Shown: positions 1 to 10,112, counted from the first letter of the stretch. The stretch is 64,000 bases of DNA from CAZMZW01 sp963802275 (GCA_963802275.1 CAWDIB010000003.1:124001-188000); one strand, 5' to 3'. The notes: generated by a model from the letters alone, not told the origin. Numbers and translations are program-made.

Positions 1-919
1 AGCAACCAGGATAGTCTTGATCGGTAATCCGCTCTGTAGTGTCAGTTGCATGGCGCGGTACATCACTTCTGCAGAGGTAATTCCGCCCAATTCACAAAAG
101 CTTGTCACCTTTCCGCCGGCGTCATTGATCAGGTCGAGGGTGAGCATACCGGTGCCTGCGCCATCCGAGATGAGGCCGATCTCTCCGCCCTCCAGGGGAA
201 CGAAGGTGATGGTGGTCTTTTCTTTTTCTTCGATGACAAGGTTGACCAACTTTTTCCGTTCCTGCTCAATTTGCTGTATCGTCTCTTGCATGCTGTTCAG
301 GGCATGATCATCCAAAACCACCTTGGAGTCCATGGCAATCAGTTTGCCGCCCGCGACTCCCAGCGGATTGATTTCAACAAGGATCGCCTTGGTTTCAAAA
401 AAGGCTTTCTGAACTTTTTTGACCACCGAGATCAAATCCTTTTCATCCGCATATTTCAGAAGGCTCACTATGGATTTGAGTTGATAGTCTTTTAGACCGG
501 TGAAAGGATCAATTTCCATCTTAATGATTTTTTCCGGTTGTGTTTTTGCCACTTCTTCAATTTCAATTCCACCAGCCGCACTGATAATCAAAGTGGGCTT
601 GGCGACATTCTGAAGCGTAATGGAGAGGTAAAGCTCTTGTTCGGCATGAACTAGTTTCTTCGCACAACAAGCCGTGTACCTGATGCCCCTTGATGGACAT
701 ACCCAGTATGCTGGCGGCGTTTGCCTCGAAAGCGGCCTCATTTTCACACACCTTGATGCCGCCGGCTTTTCCGCGGCCTCCGGTCATCACCTGGGCTTTT
801 AGAACAAACGGGTAGGGCAGAGGTGCGCTGGCATTGGCTGAATAAACCATCTCACTGTGCGGTATAGGTACCCCATAGCTGGAAAGCAGACGTTTTCCCT
901 CATATTCATAGAGATTCAT
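1..919 (-). CDS. sucC: succinyl-CoA synthetase (ADP-forming) beta subunit, 3' end cut by the window and frameshifted
   Basis: SucC forms the ATP-grasp and CoA-binding half of succinyl-CoA synthetase, the substrate-level phosphorylation step of the TCA cycle. The start MNLYEYEGKRLL is the classic SucC N-terminus, followed by the ATP-grasp glycine-rich GGRGKAGG at about residue 48. The frame breaks near position 655, after GLLCEE. It resumes at once in another frame with LVHAEQELYLSI, and sucC-like sequence continues to the window edge, including EINPLGV and a C-terminal stretch with DGAGTGM. About 300 of the usual 390 codons are present. The break is small and both sides are well conserved, so a sequence error is likelier than a pseudogene. 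Its neighbour korABC supplies succinyl-CoA chemistry, which fits. Confidence 0.9.
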
Positions 920-955
920 GATGCCATTCGCTCCTGCATGTTTTGTGAACCGCTT

Positions 956-1516
956 CTATCCACGGTGGTAAAGATCGTTCTTGCTGGCGTATTCGATCCC
1001 GGCTTCAACGGCTTTGTGATTCAGTTCCATAAAACGTGAGGGGACGGAATCTTTTACGACATCGATCAGGTCTTTTTTATTGAGTATGCCGCAACACTCT
1101 GCCACGAATCCCAGCATGACCGTATTGGCTGCCATGCGGTTGCCAAGGTCCACCGCAATCTGGGTGGCTGGTATCCCATAGGTATTTTTGATCGGCTTGG
1201 TGAAGTTTTTCACCAGATCGGAATCAATGATCAAAACCCCGTCTTCTTCAAGAGTATGGATGTATTTGTTATAAGCATCCTGGAACATGGCAATCAGTAG
1301 ATTCTTCTTTTGAGCCACCGGGGAATTGATTGGCTTTTCGTCGATGATCAATTCCGCCTGGCATTGACCGCCGCGGGCTTCTGAACCATACGATTGCGTT
1401 TGAACGGCATATAAATTCCCCTTGGTCACCGCAGTGGTCCCCATGATCACAGCTGACAGAATGATGCCTTGTCCCCCGAAGCCGCATAAACAGATACGTT
1501 GTGGATATTTCATCAT
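956..1516 (-). CDS. korC: 2-oxoacid:ferredoxin oxidoreductase, gamma subunit
   Basis: This is the gamma (CoA-binding, domain III) subunit of a 2-oxoacid:ferredoxin oxidoreductase, 186 aa. The N-terminal CGFGGQGI motif and the QSYGSEARGG stretch at about residue 42 are family signatures. I chose the ATG at 1516 over longer upstream readings because it follows a GGAG eight bases upstream and lies just 5 nt after the beta-subunit stop. The gene closes the order alpha-beta-gamma, all on the minus strand and running toward sucC. 2-Oxoglutarate is the likely substrate because of the sucC neighbour. Pyruvate or branched-chain 2-oxoacids cannot be excluded from sequence alone. Confidence 0.9.
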   Translation of the reverse strand: MMKYPQRICLCGFGGQGIILSAVIMGTTAVTKGNLYAVQTQSYGSEARGGQCQAELIIDEKPINSPVAQKKNLLIAMFQDAYNKYIHTLEEDGVLIIDSDLVKNFTKPIKNTYGIPATQIAVDLGNRMAANTVMLGFVAECCGILNKKDLIDVVKDSVPSRFMELNHKAVEAGIEYASKNDLYHRG

Positions 1517-1521
1517 TGGCT

Positions 1522-2337
1522 TTACTCCATAATTGCCTTGTTGGTCCCGGTATAGACGGGTTCGAGAACGCGCTTGAATTCCGCGCATTTGAGTTTGCCA
1601 GCCAGTTGCTCGGCGGTTTTGGTTTTCTCCTCGGCCGCGGTGTATGTGGAGTTCTTGATCCAATCAACCAGCTTTTGCGGGTCGCCGGACTTTAATGCAT
1701 ACCGGCCAAAGTGGGTTGGGCACTGGGAGATGATTTCGATCATTGAGAAGCCCTTATGCTGAAGGGCACGTTTCATCGCCATCATGCATTGGGTGAAGTG
1801 GGTGGTAGTCCAGCGTTCCACATGGGTTGCCCCAGCCGCCATGGCGAGTTCGCACAGGTCAAAGGGTTTTTCAGCGCTGCCGTAAGGGGTTGTCATCGTG
1901 ATGGTGTCCAATGCGGTGGTCGGCGCAACCTGGCCGCCGGTCATGGCAAAGTTCAGGTTATTGACAACGATGACGGTAACATCCAAATTGCGGCGTGCGG
2001 CATGTATGAAGTGATTGCCGCCGATGGAAGCCAGATCTCCATCCCCTGCAAAAATGACCACCGGCAGGTCAGGTTTCATCATCTTGATGCCCGTTGCCCA
2101 TGCCAGAGTTCTGCCGTGCACGCCGTGTAAAGTATCCGTAACGAGATAAACCGGGATGCGTGCTGTGCAGCCAACTCCCCCGATCGTTACCATCCTTGAA
2201 GGATCCATTCCTAGTGCATCAAGCGCCTGCGTGTAGTAATTGAGAACCTGTCCACAACCGCAGCCTGCACAGAAAAAATGTGGCAGCTTTTCAGGGCGTA
2301 AAAATCTTCGGTTTGGGTTGATTTTTAAATCGCTCAT
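1522..2337 (-). CDS. korB: 2-oxoacid:ferredoxin oxidoreductase, beta subunit (TPP-binding)
   Basis: This is the thiamine-diphosphate-binding beta subunit, 271 aa. It carries the Cys-rich FCAGCGCG near residue 22, which helps bind a [4Fe-4S] cluster in this family. The TPP/Mg motif is GDGDLASIG at about residue 97, with the paired asparagines VVNNLNF some 25 residues later. It removes CO2 from a 2-oxoacid and passes electrons to ferredoxin together with KorA and KorC. The start overlaps the korA stop by 4 nt (ATGA), a sign of translational coupling. No separate delta ferredoxin subunit is present, so this is the heterotrimeric or dimer-like KGOR architecture rather than the four-subunit type. 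Confidence 0.92.
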   Translation of the reverse strand: MSDLKINPNRRFLRPEKLPHFFCAGCGCGQVLNYYTQALDALGMDPSRMVTIGGVGCTARIPVYLVTDTLHGVHGRTLAWATGIKMMKPDLPVVIFAGDGDLASIGGNHFIHAARRNLDVTVIVVNNLNFAMTGGQVAPTTALDTITMTTPYGSAEKPFDLCELAMAAGATHVERWTTTHFTQCMMAMKRALQHKGFSMIEIISQCPTHFGRYALKSGDPQKLVDWIKNSTYTAAEEKTKTAEQLAGKLKCAEFKRVLEPVYTGTNKAIME

Positions 2338-3488
2338 TTCACTCCCTTTACAATGGCGGTATGGATTTCTTCGGGCGTATGCACCAACCCGCGGTTCTTG
2401 GTAACACGCTGAACCGGGCAGCGGCCGGCAACAACCCGTTCGATCTCAGTGGCATATTTGCCGATGTTCATCTCGACCGCAAAAATCTTTTCCATCTGCT
2501 TGGATACCTCGGCAATTTGTTCCTCTGGAACCGGCCAGACATTGCATAGTTTCAGTACACCTAATTTGATGCCAGATTCGCGTGCGAGTTGCGCTGCTTC
2601 AATGGCCGGACGGACTTCACTGCCATAGGTGATGATGGCATATTTTGCGTCATCCATCATGAAAGATTGGGTCTTGCAGATTCTATTTCTGTTCTCTAAA
2701 ATTTTCCCGGTTATCCGGCGGTATAGTTTATCGAACACATCCGGATCCCAATCGATGTGTCCTTCTTCATCATGTGGGTTCAGGCTGTAGATGGTATGGT
2801 AACCCTCACCGATCGGGGCTGCATCCGGGCAGCCAAATTCCGTGGCGGCAAATGGCTTGTAATTTTCGGGAGGTAGGTTGGTATATTTACGGTTGAAAAG
2901 TTCGATCTTGGATGCATCCGGGATATCCAGTCTCTCACGCATCAATGCGATGGTGGTCTCAGACATGACGATAACCGGATTACGGTATTCTTCAGCCAGG
3001 TTGAATGCCCAGATGGTATAGTCATACAATTCCTGTACGGAGGCGGGGCAGACCACGATGGCTTCATAATCACCGCTTGCGCCGTAGCGCATCTGCATCA
3101 CATCCGCCTGTGTGGCGTAATTTTCACCGCGGCAGCGTTGAACATCTACAACCACTACTGGGGCTTCAATGGTATAGCAATACCCCAAGCCTTCCTGCAT
3201 GTAATTGTATCCGGCGCTGGCAGTAGCGGTCATCGCTTTGGCACCGGCCAGCGATGCACCCGCGCAGGCGTAAATTGAACAAAGTTCATCTTCGCCCTGC
3301 AGAAATTTTCCACCCACTTCAGGCAGCCGCTTGGCCATGTGTTCGGAGATCTCATTGGCAGGCGTGATCGGATACCCGCCAAAGAAATTGCATCCGGCGG
3401 AAATGGCACCCTCCACCAGGGCATAGTTGCCGAGCATGAAGTGAACTCCTGTCTTGACATAACGTTGTTCCGCTTTAACGATTGGCAT
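2334..3488 (-). CDS. korA: 2-oxoacid:ferredoxin oxidoreductase, alpha subunit
   Basis: This is the alpha subunit (pyrimidine-binding and domain II), 384 aa. The N-terminal GNYALVEGAISAGC followed by GYPITPANEI is diagnostic of KorA/VorB, where the YPITP loop faces the TPP site. The C-terminal part contains the domain II Rossmann-like segment with YGSEVRPA. It is the first gene of korABC-sucC and is transcribed away from the AOR operon. The 351-bp gap upstream must hold its promoter. With SucC it would interconvert 2-oxoglutarate and succinate via succinyl-CoA, in either the oxidative or the reductive direction. Confidence 0.92.
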   Translation of the reverse strand: MPIVKAEQRYVKTGVHFMLGNYALVEGAISAGCNFFGGYPITPANEISEHMAKRLPEVGGKFLQGEDELCSIYACAGASLAGAKAMTATASAGYNYMQEGLGYCYTIEAPVVVVDVQRCRGENYATQADVMQMRYGASGDYEAIVVCPASVQELYDYTIWAFNLAEEYRNPVIVMSETTIALMRERLDIPDASKIELFNRKYTNLPPENYKPFAATEFGCPDAAPIGEGYHTIYSLNPHDEEGHIDWDPDVFDKLYRRITGKILENRNRICKTQSFMMDDAKYAIITYGSEVRPAIEAAQLARESGIKLGVLKLCNVWPVPEEQIAEVSKQMEKIFAVEMNIGKYATEIERVVAGRCPVQRVTKNRGLVHTPEEIHTAIVKGVK

Positions 3489-3839
3489 TAATCTTCCTCC
3501 GTTCGTTCATTTTAAAATAAACTGAAGCATTGTATTATGTCTGATAATTCAAGTCAAGATGATGAATGTCAGATATCAAATTTTACAAAAAAGTAAGTGC
3601 TTGTTTCAGAATTGAAATAAATTTCCTACCCCGATTTTTAAAATATCAATGCTGTAAAACCGAGTTTATTTGTGATGTAATAAAAACAGAACCAATGATG
3701 ATAAAATTTGTCTTGTTTACCGTGTGATCTCTAAACTATTATCGGTTGGTTTTTGTATTGCTTCTTATATATTATAATTTGCGAAGTTTAAGAACAATGT
3801 CACTCTGCAAGATTTTCAGAGGCAGGTAAAATTAGAACC
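3489..3839. other. AT-rich divergent intergenic region between korA and the AOR operon
   Basis: This 351-bp stretch has no plausible gene and is far more AT-rich than either flank. It must contain the promoters of both korABC (minus) and the moaD-AOR operon (plus). A TATAAT lies at 3773-3778 on the plus strand, but no well-spaced -35 is obvious. A small hairpin (CTCTG at 3803-3807 with CAGAG at 3817-3821) sits shortly before the first plus-strand gene. I could not match it to a known riboswitch. Confidence 0.5.
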
Positions 3840-4133
3840 ATGGAAGAACTTCAGGTGCTGGTTGAATTCACCGGTGTATCCCGGATGCTTACCGGGATTT
3901 CCGAATTGTCGTTGAAGATCACTCCCGGCACCACCTTTGCAGATATCGTTAATAAAATGGGGCAGAAATTTCCGTCTTTGGTGGGGCAGATCATCGATAA
4001 GAACGGCAGGGATTTCATTGCCACCAATTTGTTTAGTCTGAACGGCCAGCGCATTATCCAGGAGGGTGAGATGAATGAGAAGCCAGCGAATGGGGACCGT
4101 CTGATCCTGCTTTCGCTGCTGGCCGGCGGTTAA
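3840..4133 (+). CDS. MoaD/ThiS-like ubiquitin-fold protein of the AOR operon
   Basis: A 97-aa beta-grasp protein ending in the Gly-Gly tail (SLLAGG) that MoaD and ThiS need for adenylation and thiocarboxylate formation. MoaD donates sulfur to the pterin dithiolene that binds Mo or W. The gene sits 31 nt upstream of an AOR-family gene. Such AOR-linked MoaD-like proteins are common and are thought to serve tungstopterin formation for that enzyme. An acidic C-terminal half (EGEMNEKPANGDR) precedes the hydrophobic ILLSLLAGG strand, as in MoaD. Assignment to W rather than Mo rests on the neighbour only. Confidence 0.8.
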   Translation: MEELQVLVEFTGVSRMLTGISELSLKITPGTTFADIVNKMGQKFPSLVGQIIDKNGRDFIATNLFSLNGQRIIQEGEMNEKPANGDRLILLSLLAGG

Positions 4134-4164
4134 GGTCTTATTTCAAATTTGAGGAGAATAGGTA

Positions 4165-6053
4165 ATGTACGGTTACTTTGGAAAAATCCTGCATATTGAC
4201 CTGACAGAACGCAAACACTGGGTGGAGGAAAAGCCGGAGGAATTCTTCAAAAAGTACATCGGCGGGGTTTCCATGGCCGCCCGCCTGTGCTGGGAGAACA
4301 TCAAGCCCGGCTGTGATCCTTTTTCACCCGATAATCCCATCTGCATCGCCAACGGCATCTTTGCCGGAACACCCGTGCCGGTGGGCGCCAAGTACGGACT
4401 GGCATCCAAATCGCCCATGACTGGTTTCATCGGAGACAGCCTTTCCGGTTCCTGGTTTTCAATCGCCCTGAAGCGGGCTGGCTGGGATGGTATCGTCATT
4501 CACGGCGCCAGCCAGGAATGGGTGTACCTCTTCGTTGACGACGACCGTGTTTCATTCCGGGATGCAAAAAAGCTGCTCGGCAAGGATACTTACCAGACCG
4601 AGGAAGCCATCCGCGAGGAACTGGCGGATGACCAGGTACGTTCCGCCACCATCGGTCCAGCCGGGGAGAACGGCGTACGATATGCCAATGTGACCAACGA
4701 CGGCCGCCAGGCCGGGCGCACCGGTCACGGGGCAGTATGGGGTTCCAAAAAATTGAAAGCAGTTTCGGTGCGCGGCACACAGGGCGTAAAAGTGGCTGAC
4801 CCCAAGACGCTTAACAAACTTGCCTTTGACATCACCAAGGCTTCCCAGGGACCGCACACGGTTAAATACCGCGTGCTGGGTACTTCCCAAAACGTATTGA
4901 ACCTGAACAAGCTGGGATTATTACCCACCCGCAATTATCAAGAAGGCACATTTGAACATGCCGAGCTGGTCAGTGGCGAATACATGCATGACCACAACCT
5001 GGTCAAAGTCATCGCCTGCGCCCAGTGCCCGATCGCCTGCGAGCACATGTCGGCTGTGAAGACCGGTGAATACGCCGGGGCGATGACCGGCATTGAATAT
5101 GAATGCCTGTTCGCCAACAGCTCCAACCTGGGCATCAGCGATATCCAGACGGCCATCAAATTGATCGATATCGCCGATCGCAGCGGGATGGATGCCATGA
5201 GCATGGGCATCACCATCGGCTGGGCGATGGAATCTTTTGAAAAAGGTGTGCTTCAAGAAAGAAGATTTCAAGAGCAAGAAATACCCGAATGGATTTGAAG
5301 CCAGATTTGGCAATTCGCAAGCCGCCGATGGCCATGGCGGAGATGATCCGCGACCGCGAAGGCATCGGCAAGCTGCTTTCCGAAGGCACCAAGCGCGCCA
5401 GCGAAACCATTGACAAGGAGCGCAAGACTGAAAGCTGGAAATGGGCTATGCAGAGCAAGGGCATGGAACCGGCAGGATATGACGCGCGTGGGTTGAAAAC
5501 CTTCTCCCTCGGCTCAGCCGTCGGCACACGCGGTCCCTGCCACAACCGTTCGGCTGCCTACGACCCGGACATCCAGGGTGAGGTGGACCGCTTCAAAGTG
5601 GATGAAAAGCGTGGTGCATTAGCCAAGGATACCGAGGAGTATGCTGCAGTCTACGATACCCTGCCGCTGTGCAAGTTCATTCGCCGCTGTTTTACCGGCA
5701 AAGCTGACCGGGCGGGCGCCTGGCCGACCATCGTCCAACTGATCAATGCCACCACTGGCTGGGATCTCAAGTTCGAGGATATTGATCCCATTGGTGAACG
5801 GGCGGTGGCGATCAAGAAATCCTTCAACATTCGCGAGGGTTGGAAACGTGCCGATGATGCCCTGCCTTATCGCTGGATGCATGACCCACAGACCAAGGGC
5901 CCTTCCGCCGGGCATGTGACCACTGAAAAGGAATTGGAATATATGAAGGACACTTACTACGAAGCCAAGGGCTGGACCAAAGATGGGATGATCCCCAAGA
6001 AGAAATTAATTGAACTTGGCATGGAAGATGTCGCCGAGCAGATCGGCGTTTAG
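4165..6053 (+). CDS. aldehyde:ferredoxin oxidoreductase family tungstoenzyme (two frameshifts)
   Basis: An AOR-family bis-pterin tungsten enzyme, which in this family oxidises aldehydes to acids or reduces acids or aromatic CoA esters. The start MYGYFGKILHIDL is typical. The cluster ligands follow the family pattern CxxCxxxC (CAQCPIAC, near 5027) plus a later Cys in LPLCKF (near 5669). The reading frame breaks near 5255 (after FEKGV) and again near 5330. The intervening frame gives a sensible KSKKYPNGFEARFGN, so one protein of about 628 aa is intended. It is followed 22 nt later by its ferredoxin partner and then by HdrA/Mvh genes, as for BamB in class II benzoyl-CoA reductase clusters. The substrate cannot be told. 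Confidence 0.88.
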
Positions 6054-6074
6054 CTCACTCTCAGGAGTTTCATA

Positions 6075-6590
6075 ATGACCGTCAGGACCAACAAATACAA
6101 CTACATCGACTGCGATCCCGAGCTGTGCATTGGCTGCCAGCTGTGCGAGTATGTTTGTTCCTACACCAAGACCGGTGACTACAATTCCTACCGCAGCCGC
6201 ATCCGCACCGTGCGTGTGGATGAGGTGCTCATCACCGCCATTGCCTGCCGTACCTGTGAAGGCGCCCCGTGCGTGGTGGCCTGCCCGCAGGATGCGCTCA
6301 GCCAGGACCCTGTTACCGGCATCATCCGCGTGGACACCGCTAAATGCGATGCCTGCGCCTGGTGCGTGGAAGCATGTGAATTCGGCGCCATTTCCATCAA
6401 CCCGGCCAACCGCCTGGCGGAGATTTGCGACCAGTGCGAGGACCAGGAGGACGGACCGCAGTGTGTCCTGTGGTGTCCCAAGGAAGCTTTGGCGCTGACC
6501 ACTTCGGATCAGAGGGCGCAGAAAGCGCGCAAGGAACTGATTAAGGAAGAAGTGATTGCCCCTCATCTCAAGGATGAGGTCAAAAAATAA
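6075..6590 (+). CDS. four-cluster ferredoxin partner of AOR (AorB/BamC/HycB type)
   Basis: A 171-aa iron-sulfur protein of the HycB/DmsB-like type, with four groups of cysteines expected to bind four [4Fe-4S] clusters: CIGCQLCEYVC, CRTCEGAPCVVAC, CDACAWCVEAC and CDQCEDQ...CVLWC. Proteins of this kind wire AOR-type catalytic subunits to further electron carriers (AorB, BamC). The gene lies between AOR and hdrA, which is the place expected for the electrical link between the tungsten site and the HdrA flavin. The reading frame is intact, unlike those around it. A lysine-rich C-terminus ends the protein with no added domain. Confidence 0.88.
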   Translation: MTVRTNKYNYIDCDPELCIGCQLCEYVCSYTKTGDYNSYRSRIRTVRVDEVLITAIACRTCEGAPCVVACPQDALSQDPVTGIIRVDTAKCDACAWCVEACEFGAISINPANRLAEICDQCEDQEDGPQCVLWCPKEALALTTSDQRAQKARKELIKEEVIAPHLKDEVKK

Positions 6591-6635
6591 ATTCTCCAGA
6601 AGACGGAACTTTCATCATTCGAACCATGGAGCACA

Positions 6636-9147
6636 ATGACTGATAACAATGCCAACGAAGAGCTGCGCATCGGCGTGTACATCTGCCACTGCGGCAGCAA
6701 CATCGCCGGCGTGGTGGATACGGCGGAGATTGCCGAGTGGGCATCCCACCTGCCGGGCGTGGTGCGCAGCGTGGATACCCTCTACGCCTGTGCCGACAGC
6801 GGCCAGTCGCTGATCAAAGCGGATATCAAGAAATACAACCTCAACCGGGTGGTGGTTGCCGCCTGCTCCGTGCGCATGCACGAGACCACCTTTCGCGGCT
6901 GCGTGGCCGAGGCGGGTCTGAACCCCTTCCTGATGGAAATGGCCAACATCCGCGAGCAGGACACCTGGGTGCACGGACATGACAAGGAAGGCGCCCTGCA
7001 GAAAGCCAAGGAGCTGATCGCTGCGGCAGTGGCCAAAGCCCAGTTCCTCACGCCCGCTGGAAATGATCAAGGTGCCCGTCACCAAGAAAGCCATGGTCAT
7101 CGGCGGCGGCGTGGCAGGCATCAGCGCTGCGCTTGACCTGGCCGACCTGGGCATCAAGACCATTCTTGGTGGAGAAAGAGCCGAGCATCGGCGGGATGAT
7201 GGCCCAGCTCAACAAGACCTTCCCCACCATGGACTGTAGTATTTGAATTCTCGCACCCAAAATGGTTGACGCGGCGCGTCACCCCAAGGTCGAGATCAAG
7301 ACCTTTACCGAAGTTGAGCGCGTGGACGGTTACGTCGGCAATTTCAAGGTCCAGCTGCGCGAAAAAGCCCCGCTATGTGATCGCCGATCGCTGCAATGGC
7401 TGCGGCGAATGCGCCACGGTCTGCCCGATCGAGGTGCCCAACGATTTTGAGATGAACCTGGCCCCGCGCAAGGCCATCTACGTGCCCATGGCCAGTCCGT
7501 GCCGCTGATCTATGCCATCGACATGGACAACTGCATCCACTGCTACAAGTGCGTGAAGGCCTGCGGCAAGCTGGATGCCATCGATTTCAGCCAGCAGGAC
7601 AAGGTCGCCTGGGAGGATATCGGCTCCATCATCGTCGCCACCGGTTTCAACCACTTTGACCCCACCGTCATGCCCGAGTATGGCTATGGCCGCTACCCCA
7701 ACGTGATCACCGCCATGGAGCTGGAACGGCTGAACAACTCGGCCGGTCCGACCGCCGGCAACCTGATCCGCCCCAGCGATGGCAAGAATCCCAAGCAGCA
7801 TGGCCATCATCCAGTGCGTCGGTTCGCGCGACAAGCGCTACAACGCGTAGTGCTCCGGCTTCTGCTGCATGTACGCCATCAAGAACGCCGTGCTGCTCAA
7901 GCAGATGAATCCCGACATGGATATCACCATCTTCTACATGGATATCCGCACCCCCTCCAAGGGCTACGAGGAGTTCTACGACCGCGCCCGCGAGATGGGC
8001 ATCCGCTTTATCCAGGGACGGCCGGCCCTGATCACCGAGGATCCCGCCACCGCGCAACCTGTTCGTCCAGTCGGAGGATATGGCCCTGGGCAAGGTGGTG
8101 GAGCATGAGATACGACATGGTCATGCTCAACCAGGCGGCGTGCCCCAGCCGGACGTGGACACGGTCAGCTCGGTGCTCAACATCACCCAGAGCCCGGGCG
8201 GCTTCTTCATGGAATATCACCCCAAGCTGCGCCCGATCGATACGCCCACCGACGGCGTCTTCCTGGCCGGCGCCTGCCAGGGGCCGAAGGACATCCCCGC
8301 CAGCGTGGCGTCAGGGCTCGGCGGCCGCTTCGCGCGCCGCGCGCATCCTCCATTCGGACGAATGGGAGATCGAACCGATCGTGGCTCATGGTCTGGCCGG
8401 ACCGCTGCATCAGCGCCCAGGGCAAAAAGTGCGGCCTGTGCGCCAAGGCCTGCCCGTATGGCGCCATCAACTGTGAAGTGGGCAAGGCGGCCGAGGTCAT
8501 CCCGGCCAAGTGCCACGGCTGCGGCGGCTGCGTGGCCGAATGCCCGCACAACGCCATCACCCAGATGCACTTTACCGATGCGCAGATCCTGGCGCAGCTC
8601 CACGCCCTGCTGGCCGAACAAGCCGGAGGAGAAGATCCTTGCCTTCCTCTGCCACTGGTGCTCCTACGGCGGCGCCGACATGGCCGGCACCAGCCACTTT
8701 GAGTATTCCGCCAACGAACGCGGCATCCGCGTGATGTGCTCGGCGCGCATGGATAACGACTTCATTTATGAAGCCTTCCGCCTGGGCGCCGGGGCGGTGC
8801 TCTATCTCCGGCTGCCATCCGCAGGACTGCCACTATATCACCGGGCAGCGGGTGGGCGCCACCCGCGCCGAACGCCTGCAGAAGATCTTTGAAAAAATGG
8901 GCATGAGCCCCGAGCGCTTCCGTGTGGAGTGGATCAGCGCGCCGAGGGTGACAAGTACGCCCGCGTCATCAACGAGATGCAAAAGGCGATCAATGCCATG
9001 CCGCGCGAAGAGCTGCTCAAGGAAATCGAAACCCTCACGCCGCAAATGGAACAGCGCTCGCGGCGTATGTATGATATCCCGCAGATCAGCGACGCAGTCA
9101 CCTATTCCGACAAACTGACCGCCATCCTGACCGGCAAAGGGGTATAG
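6636..9147 (+). CDS. hdrA: HdrA-MvhD fusion, flavin-based electron bifurcation subunit; candidate selenoprotein, many frameshifts
   Basis: HdrA holds the bifurcating FAD of heterodisulfide reductase-type complexes. Read across about a dozen single-base indels (for example near 7061, 7168, 7363, 7493 and 7796), the order is clear. An N-terminal HdrA domain (VYICHCGSNIAG) is followed by a Rossmann FAD domain (VIGGGVAGISAA), ferredoxin motifs (CNGCGECATVCP, CIHCYKCVKAC), CSGFCCMY, two C-terminal clusters (CGLCAKACP, CHGCGGCVAECP) and a fused MvhD/FlpD domain (LCHWCSYGGAD, GCHPQDCHY). At codon ~203 an in-frame UGA replaces the second Cys of the conserved DCSxC motif; selenocysteine is known in HdrA of methanogens and some bacteria. 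A separate in-frame TAG (7848-7850) sits where Tyr is expected and looks like an error. Total length is about 835 aa. Confidence 0.87.
7244..7283 (+). promoter_or_regulatory. putative selenocysteine UGA codon and bacterial SECIS hairpin in hdrA
   Basis: The UGA at 7244-7246 lies in the frame FPTMDCSI-UGA-ILAPKM, exactly where HdrA homologues have Cys or Sec. Downstream, TGACGC (7267-7272) and GCGTCA (7276-7281) form a perfect 6-bp stem around a GGC loop (7273-7275), and GG 7264-7265 can add two pairs with CC 7282-7283 past a bulged T. The loop starts 27 nt after the UGA and its first base is G, both within what is known for bacterial SECIS elements. No selABCD genes are in the window, so decoding is inferred. 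Confidence 0.68.
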
Positions 9148-9148
9148 C

Positions 9149-10112
9149 ATGGAAGAGCATACTTCAACCGTCACCAACTTTTGCCGACCAGGTGCGCAGC
9201 CAGCCCGGCGGCGAACACCTCGACCTGTGCTACTCCTGCGGCACCTGCGTCAGCAAGTGCCTGATTCAGCAAAAGCTCGAACCGGAATACAACCCGCGCC
9301 GCCTGCTGCGCATGGTCATGATGGACATGCGCGAGGAAGCCTATCAAAGCCCGACCACCTGGCTGTGCTCGGCCTGCGACCTGTGTTACCCCGCCTGCCC
9401 GCAGCAGATCCATATTTCCGCCCTGATCGGTGCAGTCAAGACCCTGGCGGTGGAAGCCGGGCATACCTCGCCCTTGGAAACAGTCAAGGTGGATGAAAGC
9501 CTGTGCTCCGGCTGTGCCGTCTGTGTCATGGCCTGTCCCTATGAAGCCCCGCACCTGATCGAAAAGGAAGTCAATGGCGTCATGGACCGCTTCTCCGAGG
9601 TGGATGCCAGTAAATGCATGGGCTGCGGCATCTGCGTGGCAGCCTGCCCGATGGGCGCCATTGCCCGCCCTGGCGTGGCAAACGCTGACATCCTGCCCCA
9701 GGTCAGCATCAAAAAGCAAAAAGGCGTCCCATCACTGGCGGTTTTCATCTGCGACTGGTGCCTGCGCGCCGATGAGGATGTGGCCTTGCTGGAAACTTTC
9801 CCGTCCAATGTGCGCGTCATTCACATCCCCTGCTCGGGACGCATTGACCCGCAACTGGCGCTGTACGCCCTGGCGGGCGGCATCGACGGCGTGCTGGTGG
9901 TCGGCTGCCAGCCGGGCGAGTGCCACTTCAAGCGCGGCACTTACGTCAGTCACAGTGCAAGATCGGTCTGCTCGACCGCATGCTCGACCAGATGCAGGTG
10001 GCGCAGGGCAAAGTGCGCTTTGTCCAGATTCGGCACCCAGGACCGCGGGCGCATCCGCCATGAGGTGGAAAATATGCTGCAGTCCCTGGCTGTGGTGGAG
10101 GAGGTGAGGTAA
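9149..10112 (+). CDS. HdrC-ferredoxin-MvhD fusion iron-sulfur protein (frameshifted)
   Basis: Reconstructed from ATG 9149 across a break near 9180 and two more near 9945-10010, about 320 aa. Domains in order: an HdrC-like module with two cluster motifs (CYSCGTCVSKC and CSACDLCYPAC), a two-cluster ferredoxin (CSGCAVCVMAC, CMGCGICVAAC), and an MvhD-like C-terminus (FICDWCLRADED, GCQPGECHFKRG). MvhD links [NiFe]-hydrogenase to HdrA, and HdrC links HdrA to HdrB. Here one chain combines the two roles, and no HdrB with CCG domains follows. Its end overlaps the mvhG start (TAATG), so the genes are translationally coupled. It probably carries electrons between HdrA, the hydrogenase and the AOR branch. 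Confidence 0.82.

Noticed and set aside
3795..3839. A molybdenum or tungsten cofactor riboswitch before the MoaD-like gene
   Set aside because: Only a 5-bp hairpin is visible, without the conserved Moco RNA core.
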